The notes beneath the pieces are model-generated. The model made no database searches and was not told the origin of the DNA. It saw only the letters and a list, made by a program, of their open reading frames with translations. From assembly GCA_013002285.1 (NCBI GenBank), contig JABDKJ010000035.1, positions 1 to 64,000 of the forward strand: DNA of 64,000 nt. Direction: 5' to 3'. How positions within the stretch are numbered: position 1 is the first letter of the stretch; each line of letters starts with the position of its first letter. Origin of the DNA: Flavobacteriales bacterium (lineage in GTDB: Bacteria; Bacteroidota; Bacteroidia; Flavobacteriales; JABDKJ01). The translations under genes and the position numbers were made by a program. Below, one piece after another: positions 35,671-43,495 of the stretch.

Positions 35671-37989
35671 CTAATTTATTACTAATATTTTGGTTACACA
35701 TGAAGACTCTCCAGCTTCATCAACAGACATGGCTAAATAAACTCCAGTTTTGACTTTTTCCCCAGAAAAATTAGTCTTATCCCAAACGGCTCTTCCACCA
35801 TTGGAAACAGTTTCCTTAACCAAGTTTCCTGCGACATCTGTGATCTTAACAATGCTATTAATGAACAAACCATCTATTGCTACCTCTCCGGCAAAATCGC
35901 TTTTCACCGGGTTGGGATAAACCCTTAAACATTCATTTTCAGTATTGCTGGCGATAGCATCTGTTGTAAATGAAACAATTCCCTTTGAAGTTCCTATGAA
36001 AACCTCTCCACTGAGATGGTCAATGCCAATATCCCTGATCGTATTACTGATCAATGGACTATTAGAAGTAGTAAAATGATGGATCTCTTCTGTTCCATCT
36101 TCGGACATTAAGAAAACTCCACTGTTCTCCGTTCCGATCCATTTCCTATTGCCTCCATCAATAGTAATGGTGGTTACAACTTCTGAATCCAAAAGGAATT
36201 GCAAATTGCCATCTTGGCGAACCAATACCCTCTGTGCATCGGAAGCGTTACTGCTGAATATATTTGTGGGATTGTAGAAAACTGTGATTCCTTCTGACGT
36301 TCCGATCCATATCTCTCCATCGAGATCCTCTACGACAGCCCGCACATCGTTGGTGTGTAAGCCTCCATTACCAACAGAAGTGTTTATTCTTTTGAAATTA
36401 TCATCGCCTTGGTTAGTTATCGACCCACCATAGTCCGCAACAAAAAGTCCGTGCGATCTACCTATGATCACCCAAACCTGACTATTTGAAGTATGGATCA
36501 ATTCACCTAAAGGCTCTACCACCGTGGCATTCGGAAGAGTAGGATGATAATTTAGCCCTACGAAACCACCATTACTCGTCCTTACAGTAATGCCGTCTTC
36601 TCCATGAGAATTTGCCATCCACAGATTTCCGTCTTGGTCGAAATCCATTCCATAGATCCTAAAAAGGCCTGGGTTAATATTGCTCTCTTGGATCGCTTCA
36701 GTTCCTTGCTCAGCATTATATACATCTACAATTTCTCCATTAAGGACCTCAACCAAGCCTTGGTTCCAAGATCCAAAAAATACATGGTCCTTGTTCTTCG
36801 GGTCAATTTTAACAGACAGATGATCTCTTGCATCAACCAACTTAGGGTCGTCTTTGAAGTTTCCCCAAACGCCATTCTTAAAAAAGTAAAAGGAATCATT
36901 GTTAAAAGAATTAACCCAATTGCTCTCAATAGCACCTGGGGCTACCCAAGTGTCTCCACCGACAGATTCTATATTCCACACATCAATAGAATAAGGCCCA
37001 TTAGGAGCGATGGTTTGGTTGTTCCAAGAGTTTAAAGCAAAGACCCCTCCTTTGTTCCCATCTGCCACCCAAAGATGTCCAAAATTATCTGTAAGGCCTG
37101 ATCGAAAATCTGTTAGTCCACCTGATTGGAAAGCAAATATGTCTCTTTTCAATTCAAGGTCTTGAGAATAAGAACTCACATTTCCATCCTTAGTAATTGT
37201 TAAGAATTCATCATTTGCCTGCAGTCTTAACATTTCAGGAGAGTCTATGAATGGCAACCAATCGCCATTGTCTCTCTGGTAGACCACTTCATTTGAATTG
37301 TCTGTTTCAACTGTAGTCAACCATAAATCGCCATTGAAAGAAACCAAATTGTCATACCCTCCTGAAGAAAATGGAGCCGTTGTATTTAAAGACCAATTGG
37401 TAAAATCAGCTAGATTGACCCCCTGAGTCGGTGCATAATGAAGTCCATTTTCTGAACTCGCATAGATCGTATCATTGAGGATCAAAGTAGAGTTGATCTT
37501 TAAAGGGTTTCCACCTTCACCTATGAAGTAAGTATCTTTTACCTCTTCCTTTTCTAGATCCAACACTACAATACCAAATCCACAAGATAACCAGGCGAAC
37601 TCATCTTGGAAAAAGATCTCATATATGCCCTTGTCACCAAGAACTGTAGAATTAAGAATATCGGGCAAGTTGACAATCGTGTTTCCTTTTACTATGTTCA
37701 AACCCCCATCCTGATATCCTACCAGCAACAATCCATTTTCAAGCGAATAATTAATAGTAGATATACCTACATTGGTAAGCCCCTGGATCTTATTTAAACG
37801 CTCAAAAGACTTGTTCTCTTTGTCCACAAAGAACAAAGCACTTTCCGTTGCAAAGATCACTTGTTCAGGGTTTTGAGTAAGCTCAATACATTCTGTATAG
37901 GTCAAATGATCTCGCCATTGACCAACATAGGTCTGAGCATCAATGCAAGTAACCAAAAGTACATTAAGAAAAAGAAGGGTGTATTTCAT
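35671..37989 (-). CDS. porZ: PorZ-like type IX secretion system protein
   Basis: PorZ is part of the T9SS attachment complex at the cell surface that finishes cargo anchoring to A-LPS. The ATG at 37989 gives a good signal peptide (MKYTLLFLNVLLVTCIDAQ); an ATG at 38001 is in frame but lies inside the promoter element. The mature protein opens with GQWRDHLTYTECIEL, matching the W-R-DHL start of PorZ, followed by two beta-propeller regions (about 40-330 and 340-670, with repeated LWVADGN and IWIGTSEG strands) and a T9SS-type C-terminal domain (about 690-772; VYPNPVKSDF). Its place next to recO is one I recall from Flavobacteriia. An ordinary propeller cargo protein is the alternative. Confidence 0.85.
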   Translation of the reverse strand: MKYTLLFLNVLLVTCIDAQTYVGQWRDHLTYTECIELTQNPEQVIFATESALFFVDKENKSFERLNKIQGLTNVGISTINYSLENGLLLVGYQDGGLNIVKGNTIVNLPDILNSTVLGDKGIYEIFFQDEFAWLSCGFGIVVLDLEKEEVKDTYFIGEGGNPLKINSTLILNDTIYASSENGLHYAPTQGVNLADFTNWSLNTTAPFSSGGYDNLVSFNGDLWLTTVETDNSNEVVYQRDNGDWLPFIDSPEMLRLQANDEFLTITKDGNVSSYSQDLELKRDIFAFQSGGLTDFRSGLTDNFGHLWVADGNKGGVFALNSWNNQTIAPNGPYSIDVWNIESVGGDTWVAPGAIESNWVNSFNNDSFYFFKNGVWGNFKDDPKLVDARDHLSVKIDPKNKDHVFFGSWNQGLVEVLNGEIVDVYNAEQGTEAIQESNINPGLFRIYGMDFDQDGNLWMANSHGEDGITVRTSNGGFVGLNYHPTLPNATVVEPLGELIHTSNSQVWVIIGRSHGLFVADYGGSITNQGDDNFKRINTSVGNGGLHTNDVRAVVEDLDGEIWIGTSEGITVFYNPTNIFSSNASDAQRVLVRQDGNLQFLLDSEVVTTITIDGGNRKWIGTENSGVFLMSEDGTEEIHHFTTSNSPLISNTIRDIGIDHLSGEVFIGTSKGIVSFTTDAIASNTENECLRVYPNPVKSDFAGEVAIDGLFINSIVKITDVAGNLVKETVSNGGRAVWDKTNFSGEKVKTGVYLAMSVDEAGESSCVTKILVIN

Positions 37990-37998
37990 AATGGTTTG

Positions 37999-38026
37999 CA
38001 AATATAGTGAACGCTTCTGCTTCCAA
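37999..38026 (-). promoter_or_regulatory. Promoter of porZ
   Basis: On the minus strand TTG (38026-38024) and TATATTTG (38006-37999) are 17 bases apart. The -7 element ends ten bases before the ATG at 37989 and covers the alternative start at 38001, which argues for the later start. Confidence 0.5.
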
Positions 38027-38056
38027 TAAAGTATTTTAACTTTAGCACTTTATTTT

Positions 38057-38133
38057 GGCCCCGTAGTTCAACTGAATAGAATATCAGATTTCGGCTCTGA
38101 GGGTTGCAGGTTTGAATCCTGCCGGGGTCACCA
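38057..38133 (+). tRNA. tRNA-Arg(UCG)
   Basis: A full cloverleaf folds: acceptor 38057-38063 with 38123-38129, D-stem GTTC/GAAT, anticodon stem TCAGA/TCTGA around loop TTTCGGC (anticodon TCG at 38091-38093), T-arm GCAGG/CCTGC, discriminator A, and an encoded CCA at 38131-38133. It reads CGA (and other CGN) codons. The D-loop AACTGAATA has only one G where GG is usual. Confidence 0.93.
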
Positions 38134-38143
38134 AATTAAAAAT

Positions 38144-38177
38144 AGTCCGATCAACATTGCGATCGGGCTTTTTTTAT
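38144..38177 (+). terminator. Intrinsic terminator after tRNA-Arg
   Basis: GTCCGATC (38145-38152) pairs with GATCGGGC (38161-38168) with one G-T pair, then a run of seven to eight T. Confidence 0.82.
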
Positions 38178-38193
38178 GCCTTGAACAGAATAC

Positions 38194-38229
38194 AAAAAAA
38201 AGGCCACATCCTTAAGGATGTGGCCTTTT
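38194..38229 (-). terminator. Intrinsic terminator after tRNA-Leu
   Basis: A 12-bp perfect stem, AAGGCCACATCC against GGATGTGGCCTT, with loop TTAA. On the minus strand it follows tRNA-Leu directly and is followed by a T-run. Confidence 0.88.
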
Positions 38230-38231
38230 AG

Positions 38232-38313
38232 TACCCGGGGTCGGAATCGAACCGACACGTCCGAAGACACACGAGTTTGAGTCGTGCGCGTCTACCAGTT
38301 CCGCCACCCGGGC
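38232..38313 (-). tRNA. tRNA-Leu(CAA)
   Basis: On the minus strand: acceptor GCCCGGG/CCCGGGT, D-arm GCGG...CGC, anticodon stem CACGA/TCGTG with loop CTCAAAC (anticodon CAA at 38279-38277), the long variable arm of class II tRNAs (GTCTTCGGAC), and T-arm GTCGG/CCGAC. It decodes UUG. The CCA end is not encoded (CTA follows the discriminator). Confidence 0.93.
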
Positions 38314-38329
38314 ATATAATGATCAATGG

Positions 38330-38360
38330 ATCCCTTTATTAGGCGGAAATCAAAAGGGAT
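38330..38360. repeat. Inverted repeat between tRNA-Leu and prs
   Basis: ATCCCTTT (38330-38337) and AAAGGGAT (38353-38360) are perfect inverse copies around a 15-base centre. It lies upstream of both tRNA-Leu (minus) and prs (plus). The rest of the gene-free part of 38314-38490 holds the prs promoter and nothing else I can name. Confidence 0.5.
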
Positions 38361-38437
38361 GCGAATTTATCCAATTGTTCCATTTTGTCAAAAAAATATC
38401 GCTTTTCCCCTAAAGCCTTAAAGATCTGCTATTTATG

Positions 38438-38468
38438 TTGTGGAATAGTAGCGCTATACTTACCTTTG
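38438..38468 (+). promoter_or_regulatory. Promoter of prs
   Basis: TTG (38438-38440), 20-base spacer, TACCTTTG (38461-38468): a full match to the Bacteroidota consensus, 22 bases before the prs ATG. Confidence 0.75.
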
Positions 38469-38490
38469 CGCCCCTTTTAGGAAAGGAATT

Positions 38491-39429
38491 ATGGAACAAG
38501 GCCTACAATTATTTTCAGGAAGAGCTACAGAAGAACTTGCAAGTAAGATCGCCATGGAATATGGACAACCTCTTGGCAACGTTAAAGTAAGCTGTTTTAG
38601 CGATGGTGAATTCCAGCCAAGTTTCGAAGACTCCATCAGAGGAGATGACGTTTTCATCATTCAATCTACATTTCCTCCTACTGAAAATCTTTTCGAATTA
38701 TTATTGATGGTGGATGCCGCCAAAAGGGCTTCTGCCAATCGGATCATTGCTGTGATCCCTTATTTTGGATTTGCAAGACAAGACAGAAAAGACAAACCAA
38801 GAGTTGCCATAGGATCTAAGATGATCGCAAACTTACTTGCAGCAGCAGGAGTAGACAGGGTCATTACAATGGACCTGCATGCTGATCAGATCCAAGGCTT
38901 TTTTGAAGTTCCGGTAGACCACCTTTTTGCAAGTACGATATTCCTTCCATACATAGAAAAGAACCTTGACCTATCCAATATCATAATGGCTGCACCAGAT
39001 ACAGGCGGAACAAAAAGAGCCAATTCTTATTCAAAGTTCTTGAATGTAGATCTCGCCATCGGTTACAAGCAAAGGAAAGTTGCCAACCAGATAGAAAGCA
39101 TGACAGTGATCGGTGATGTAGAGGGCAAAGACGTGATCTTGGTAGACGATATCATTGATACGGCTGGCACTTTGACCAAAGCTGCGGACATGCTTATGGA
39201 AAAGGGTGCAAAAAGCGTTCGTGCTTTATGCACACACGCTGTCCTCTCAGGACCAGCATATGAAAGACTTGAAAAGTCTAGCCTGCTAGAACTTGTTGTT
39301 ACAGATACCATCCCACTGAAAAAAGAGATGGACAAAATAAAAGTTTTGAGCGTTGCTCCTTTGTTTTCAGATGTTATTCGAAAACTTCTGACCAACCAAT
39401 CAATTAGTAAACATTTTATAATCGCATAA
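38491..39429 (+). CDS. prs: Ribose-phosphate pyrophosphokinase (PRPP synthetase)
   Basis: Makes PRPP from ribose 5-phosphate and ATP for purine, pyrimidine, His, Trp and NAD synthesis. The 312-residue protein has the N-terminal signature LFSGRATEELA, the ATP-site stretch IPYFGFARQDRKDKPR, the metal/catalytic region MDLHADQIQGFF (about 129-140), and the PRPP loop DDIIDTAGTLTKAA (about 217-230). Length is standard. rplY starts ten bases after it, so prs and rplY share the strong promoter at 38438. Confidence 0.97.
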   Translation: MEQGLQLFSGRATEELASKIAMEYGQPLGNVKVSCFSDGEFQPSFEDSIRGDDVFIIQSTFPPTENLFELLLMVDAAKRASANRIIAVIPYFGFARQDRKDKPRVAIGSKMIANLLAAAGVDRVITMDLHADQIQGFFEVPVDHLFASTIFLPYIEKNLDLSNIIMAAPDTGGTKRANSYSKFLNVDLAIGYKQRKVANQIESMTVIGDVEGKDVILVDDIIDTAGTLTKAADMLMEKGAKSVRALCTHAVLSGPAYERLEKSSLLELVVTDTIPLKKEMDKIKVLSVAPLFSDVIRKLLTNQSISKHFIIA

Positions 39430-39438
39430 TAAATTATC

Positions 39439-40095
39439 ATGAAAAAAGTATCGTTGAGCGGTTCTCCAAGAGGGAACGTAGGGAAAAAAGATGCTAAACG
39501 TCTAAGGAGGGAAGGCAAGGTCCCTTGTGTGGTTTACGGAGGTTCTGAACAGACCTTCTTTCACCTGGACGAAGTAGCAGTAAAAAAAGTGGTTTATACT
39601 CCAGATGTATTCCAATATGAGATAAGCATTGAAGGTAAAAAGCCAATAACCGCTATCATCCAAGACCTGCAATTTCACCCTGTAACAGACAGAGTAGTGC
39701 ATATAGACTTTTTGGAATTGATCGAAGGGAAAGAAGCCAAGATCGAAATACCAATTAAAATGGTAGGCCTCTCACCGGGGGTTAGAGGTGGAGGAAGACT
39801 AGCAAGACAATACAGAAAGATCACTGCGAAGGGTCTTCCAGAGAAATTTCCAGATGCTATTGAAGTTGATATCTCCGATATGGAAATTGGTGACAAGAAA
39901 AGAGTTGCTGATATCTCAGCAGATGGATTGAAATTCTTAGTTCCACAAACAGATGTTATTGTGGCAGTGAAAACTTCTAGAGCTGCAATGGCAGAAGCTT
40001 CGGCAATTGAAGAGGGCGAAGGAGCAGAAGGAGCAGAAGAAGGAGCAGCAGCACCAGCAGAAGGTGGAGAAGCTGTAGCACCAGCAGAAGGATAA
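39439..40095 (+). CDS. rplY: 50S ribosomal protein L25, CTC type
   Basis: Binds 5S rRNA in the large subunit; the long form includes the general-stress CTC domain. The 218-residue protein has an N-terminal L25 domain (about 1-90; KKDAKRLRREGKVPCVVYGG) and a C-terminal CTC beta-barrel (about 95-185; IPIKMVGLSPGVRGGGRL). The last 30 residues are almost only Glu, Ala, Gly and Pro (IEEGEGAEGAEEGAAAPAEG), a low-complexity acidic tail. prs lies ten bases upstream, and a strong terminator follows. Confidence 0.95.
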   Translation: MKKVSLSGSPRGNVGKKDAKRLRREGKVPCVVYGGSEQTFFHLDEVAVKKVVYTPDVFQYEISIEGKKPITAIIQDLQFHPVTDRVVHIDFLELIEGKEAKIEIPIKMVGLSPGVRGGGRLARQYRKITAKGLPEKFPDAIEVDISDMEIGDKKRVADISADGLKFLVPQTDVIVAVKTSRAAMAEASAIEEGEGAEGAEEGAAAPAEGGEAVAPAEG

Positions 40096-40124
40096 ATATT
40101 ACGAGAAATACTCGAGAAACAGAG

Positions 40125-40153
40125 AATTCCGGGCTTGTCCCGGAATTTTTTTT
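40125..40153 (+). terminator. Intrinsic terminator after rplY
   Basis: AATTCCGGG (40125-40133) pairs perfectly with CCCGGAATT (40139-40147), loop CTTGT, then a further run of T to 40153. Confidence 0.9.
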
Positions 40154-40163
40154 ATCCAATAAT

Positions 40164-40171
40164 TACATTTG
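40164..40171 (+). promoter_or_regulatory. Bacteroidota -7 element just upstream of pth
   Basis: TACATTTG matches TAnnTTTG. Transcription would start near 40175-40178, at or inside the first possible ATG of pth. The -33 region is only a T-run belonging to the rplY terminator. Confidence 0.45.
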
Positions 40172-40174
40172 CGC

Positions 40175-40777
40175 ATGCTTATTGGTTGGTTCCGTAATAA
40201 AAAGAAAGAAGATAATTCTATGAAGTACTTGATAGCAGGCCTAGGCAATATTGGTCCAGAGTATCACGACACGCGTCATAACATCGGGTTCTCGGTTTTG
40301 GATGAACTTTGTGCAACACAAGAAATCAAAATGGAGCCTGGGCGATATGGAGACCTGGCCAAATACAAATTCAAGGGACGCACTTTAATTTTACTCAAGC
40401 CATCAACTTATATGAACTTAAGTGGCAATGCCGTACGGTATTGGCTAAAGAAAGAGAGCATCAAAGACCAAAACCTTTTGGTCATTACAGATGATATTGC
40501 TCTGCCTTTCGGTAAATTAAGAATGAGAAAAAAGGGAAGCCATGGTGGCCACAATGGATTAAAACATATAGAACAGATACTTGGTCACTCTGCCTATAAC
40601 CGCATCAGATTTGGAGTAGGGAACGATTTCAGCCGAGGTCAGCAAGTAGACTATGTGCTGGGCAAATGGGAAGAAAAAGAAAAGAAAGATCTAGAGAAGC
40701 CCATTAAAAAAGCCATTGACATGATCAGGGCTTTCAGCACGATCGGGATCGACCGCGCAATGAACCAGTACAACTAA
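40175..40777 (+). CDS. pth: Peptidyl-tRNA hydrolase
   Basis: Releases tRNA from peptidyl-tRNA that drops off ribosomes. The conserved core starts at MKYLIAGLGNIG, with the catalytic His35 in DTRHNIGF and the DDIALPFGKLR and GSHGGHNGLKHI motifs. Two starts are possible. The ATG at 40175 gives 200 residues with a basic leader (GWFRNKKKEDNS) of a kind I recall in flavobacterial homologues. The ATG at 40220 gives 185 residues and a normal leader behind the TACATTTG element. A TTG at 40169 lies in that promoter element and is excluded. The stop is directly followed by the menF ATG. Confidence 0.92.
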   Translation: MLIGWFRNKKKEDNSMKYLIAGLGNIGPEYHDTRHNIGFSVLDELCATQEIKMEPGRYGDLAKYKFKGRTLILLKPSTYMNLSGNAVRYWLKKESIKDQNLLVITDDIALPFGKLRMRKKGSHGGHNGLKHIEQILGHSAYNRIRFGVGNDFSRGQQVDYVLGKWEEKEKKDLEKPIKKAIDMIRAFSTIGIDRAMNQYN

Positions 40778-41785
40778 ATGTCAAAAAACACGATATATTA
40801 TCGTCTTCCAGGCGAAAACCATATCCACTTTGCTGAAGCCCCTTTACAGCAATATGACCCACAAAAGGTCAATGATCATTTCTTGTTGATCCCATTTCTT
40901 TTCCCAATTGATACAGCTTATATGTTAGATCTGGAGAAGTCGAAAGAATTAAAGAGCCAAGAAATTTTGGAGTGGGAATTGAACCATACCTATCTAGTTC
41001 AGAACAATATCCAAAAAAAACCTCTCTTTCAAGAACTTGTAAAAAGTGCCATTCAACAGATCAATGCCACCAAATGTCAAAAGATCGTGCTTTCCCGAAC
41101 GATACAAGAGCCTTTTCAGATCAAAAACGCTTTGACCTTATTTGTCGATCTTTGCAATGTCTATCCAAATGCCTTCATACATTTCCTCCAGTCGCCTGAA
41201 CTAGGAACATGGATCGGTGCCAGCCCGGAACAGTTCCTCAAAAAGAAAGGATCTGACTGTTTAACAGTTTCTCTTGCCGGAACACGAGATGCAGGTTCTG
41301 AAAGCGATTGGGATAAAAAAGAAAGTCAAGAGCAAGAGATAGTTACCAAATACATCATTCAACAATTGGATAAAGCTAAAGCTTCTGATATCAATGTTCA
41401 CAGCAGAGAAACTTTCAAAATAGGGCTGATCGAACACATCAAGAACACCATCCACTTCCAACACAATGCTGACCTGCATTCCCTGATCTTAACTTTGCAC
41501 CCCACACCTGCAGTTTGTGGGTTCCCGAAAGATAAAGCACGATCCTTTATAATGGCTAATGAGGGATATGACCGATCTCTTTATACCGGAATAATTGGAC
41601 CGATAAAAGCGAACAAAGAAGCTGACCTATATGTTAATTTAAGGTGTATGCAGGTATTCCAAGATGAAGCATTGCTCTATCTGGGTGCAGGTATTACAGC
41701 TGAGAGCGACCCTGAAAGTGAATTTCAAGAAACCGAAAATAAGAGTAAAGTCTTGATGTCGGTGATACAAAAAATTGGAAATTAG
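40778..41785 (+). CDS. menF: Isochorismate synthase
   Basis: Converts chorismate to isochorismate, the first committed menaquinone step. The 335-residue protein contains the chorismate-binding fold with VSLAGTRDAG (the Thr-Arg-Asp motif), KESQEQEIVTKYI, LTLHPTPAVCGFPKDKA and the GIIGP/YVNLRCMQ strands, as in MenF/EntC enzymes. It begins immediately after the pth stop with no gap, and menD follows 15 bases later, so it belongs to the men operon. The N-terminal part is shorter than in E. coli MenF, as usual in Bacteroidota. Confidence 0.92.
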   Translation: MSKNTIYYRLPGENHIHFAEAPLQQYDPQKVNDHFLLIPFLFPIDTAYMLDLEKSKELKSQEILEWELNHTYLVQNNIQKKPLFQELVKSAIQQINATKCQKIVLSRTIQEPFQIKNALTLFVDLCNVYPNAFIHFLQSPELGTWIGASPEQFLKKKGSDCLTVSLAGTRDAGSESDWDKKESQEQEIVTKYIIQQLDKAKASDINVHSRETFKIGLIEHIKNTIHFQHNADLHSLILTLHPTPAVCGFPKDKARSFIMANEGYDRSLYTGIIGPIKANKEADLYVNLRCMQVFQDEALLYLGAGITAESDPESEFQETENKSKVLMSVIQKIGN

Positions 41786-41800
41786 CATTAAATTCATCAG

Positions 41801-43495
41801 ATGATATCCGACAAAAGATCGGTTCAACAAATACTTGCTTACTTAGAACAATACGGGATCGAGAACGTGGTCATTTCCCCTGGTTCCAGAAATGCCCCTC
41901 TTACACTTACACTTCATCATTCCAATATCAATACTTTCAGTATTGTAGACGAGCGCTGCGCGGCATTTTTCGCCCTTGGAATAGCACAGCAAAGCAAAAA
42001 ACCTGTAGCTCTGACCTGCACTTCAGGTACTGCCCTCCTGAACTATGCTCCAGCTATTGCTGAAGCCTACTATCAGCGTATACCATTAGTAGTGCTTTCT
42101 GCTGACAGGCCTGAAGAATGGCTTGGCCATGGCATTGGGCAGACCATTGATCAAAAAGAGGTCTACAAGAATTTTATAGATGCAAGTGTTCATCTTCAAA
42201 CTTATTCTGATCCCAAAGAACAAGAAGAGCACAATAAAATTTTATTGAAACAGGCCTTTTCGGCTTTTGATCAGACACTTCCCGGGCCTATCCATATCAA
42301 CATTCCGCTAGATGAACCACTTTATGGTATAGTTGAACAAATGGACGTTGATCTTGATATCACGTCAACGAAAGATCACGAAACAAAACAAGACATCTCT
42401 GATGTATTGGAGAGTATAAATAGTTCTTCGAGGACCCTCATTCTTACGGGCTTGCTCGATCCCAATGAGGCCTTGAACAGAGCACTTGAAAATTTTGCGC
42501 AAAGAGAGAATGTTCTTGTAATGACGGAATCGAGTTCAAATCTCCATAGTCCGCACTTTTTACCTTGCATAGACCGAATGGTTTTTCATTTCGAAGAGGA
42601 AGATATAAATGAATTCAAACCAGAAGTATTGATCACATTGGGCACCAATGTAGTTTCAAAAAAGATCAAACAGATATTGCAAAAAGACCCTCCTCTGTAT
42701 CATTGGCATATTGACCCTTTAGGCAGGGAGATAGATACATTCAAATGTCTCACTCGCTCAATTCCTATTGACCCTGCAGAGCTGATCAGTAAGTTGGAAC
42801 AAGCACAAAATGTCGGAAGCAATTACAAAAAGAGGCATTTTGATCGAGAAATCGAGAACAAAGAAAAACACACTGAATACTTGAAGGTTTGTGAGTATTC
42901 CGACCTAAAGGTTTTTAATGAAGTACTTGAGGCAATTCCCAAAGACAGCATGCTTCAAATGGGGAATAGTTCGGTAATACGATATATTCAACTCTTCGAC
43001 CAAAGAGAAGATCTTAGCTATTTTGCCAACAGAGGAACAAGCGGAATTGATGGTTGCACGAGCACAGCTATTGGGGCTGCTTGCGCAAGCGATCGCCCTA
43101 CCACCTTTGTTTCTGGTGATGTGGCATTCTTCTACGATAGCAATGCTTTGTGGAATAATTACATTCCTAAGGGATTCAAGATCATCATCATCAACAATGC
43201 AGGCGGTGGTATATTCAGGATCATACCAGGACCACAAAGCACTGGTGTCATGGAAGACTTTTTTGAAACCAGACATGGTTTAAATGCATCTTATTTGGCC
43301 AAAATGCATGGCTTAAGATATAAAAGCGCCCACGATCTTGACTCCACTCGAAACTCTTTAAAAGGGCTTTATTCTAATGACGATCCGGCAATTTTAGAGA
43401 TATTTACTCCAGCAGAAAAGAACGACAAAATATTAAGAGATTATTTCAAATGCTTGAAACAAACCAAAAAACAAATATCGACTGGAAGGTCGTAA
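41801..43495 (+). CDS. menD: SEPHCHC synthase MenD
   Basis: A thiamine-diphosphate enzyme that adds 2-oxoglutarate-derived succinic semialdehyde to isochorismate. The 564-residue protein has the pyrimidine-binding domain with VVISPGSRNAPLT (about 19-31), VDERCAAFFALG with the catalytic Glu, and TCTSGTA. In the C-terminal domain the ThDP motif runs from SGDVAFFYDSNAL to NNAGGGIFRIIPG. Length is standard. Its last 46 bases overlap menB in another frame. Confidence 0.96.
   Translation: MISDKRSVQQILAYLEQYGIENVVISPGSRNAPLTLTLHHSNINTFSIVDERCAAFFALGIAQQSKKPVALTCTSGTALLNYAPAIAEAYYQRIPLVVLSADRPEEWLGHGIGQTIDQKEVYKNFIDASVHLQTYSDPKEQEEHNKILLKQAFSAFDQTLPGPIHINIPLDEPLYGIVEQMDVDLDITSTKDHETKQDISDVLESINSSSRTLILTGLLDPNEALNRALENFAQRENVLVMTESSSNLHSPHFLPCIDRMVFHFEEEDINEFKPEVLITLGTNVVSKKIKQILQKDPPLYHWHIDPLGREIDTFKCLTRSIPIDPAELISKLEQAQNVGSNYKKRHFDREIENKEKHTEYLKVCEYSDLKVFNEVLEAIPKDSMLQMGNSSVIRYIQLFDQREDLSYFANRGTSGIDGCTSTAIGAACASDRPTTFVSGDVAFFYDSNALWNNYIPKGFKIIIINNAGGGIFRIIPGPQSTGVMEDFFETRHGLNASYLAKMHGLRYKSAHDLDSTRNSLKGLYSNDDPAILEIFTPAEKNDKILRDYFKCLKQTKKQISTGRS

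Noticed and set aside
19080..38001. Genomic island or mobile element around the T9SS cargo genes
   Set aside because: No integrase, transposase, flanking repeats or composition shift; genes in between are core (lipB, lysS, recO).
40169..40171. TTG start for pth
   Set aside because: It falls inside a TACATTTG promoter element, so it would not be in the mRNA if that promoter is used.
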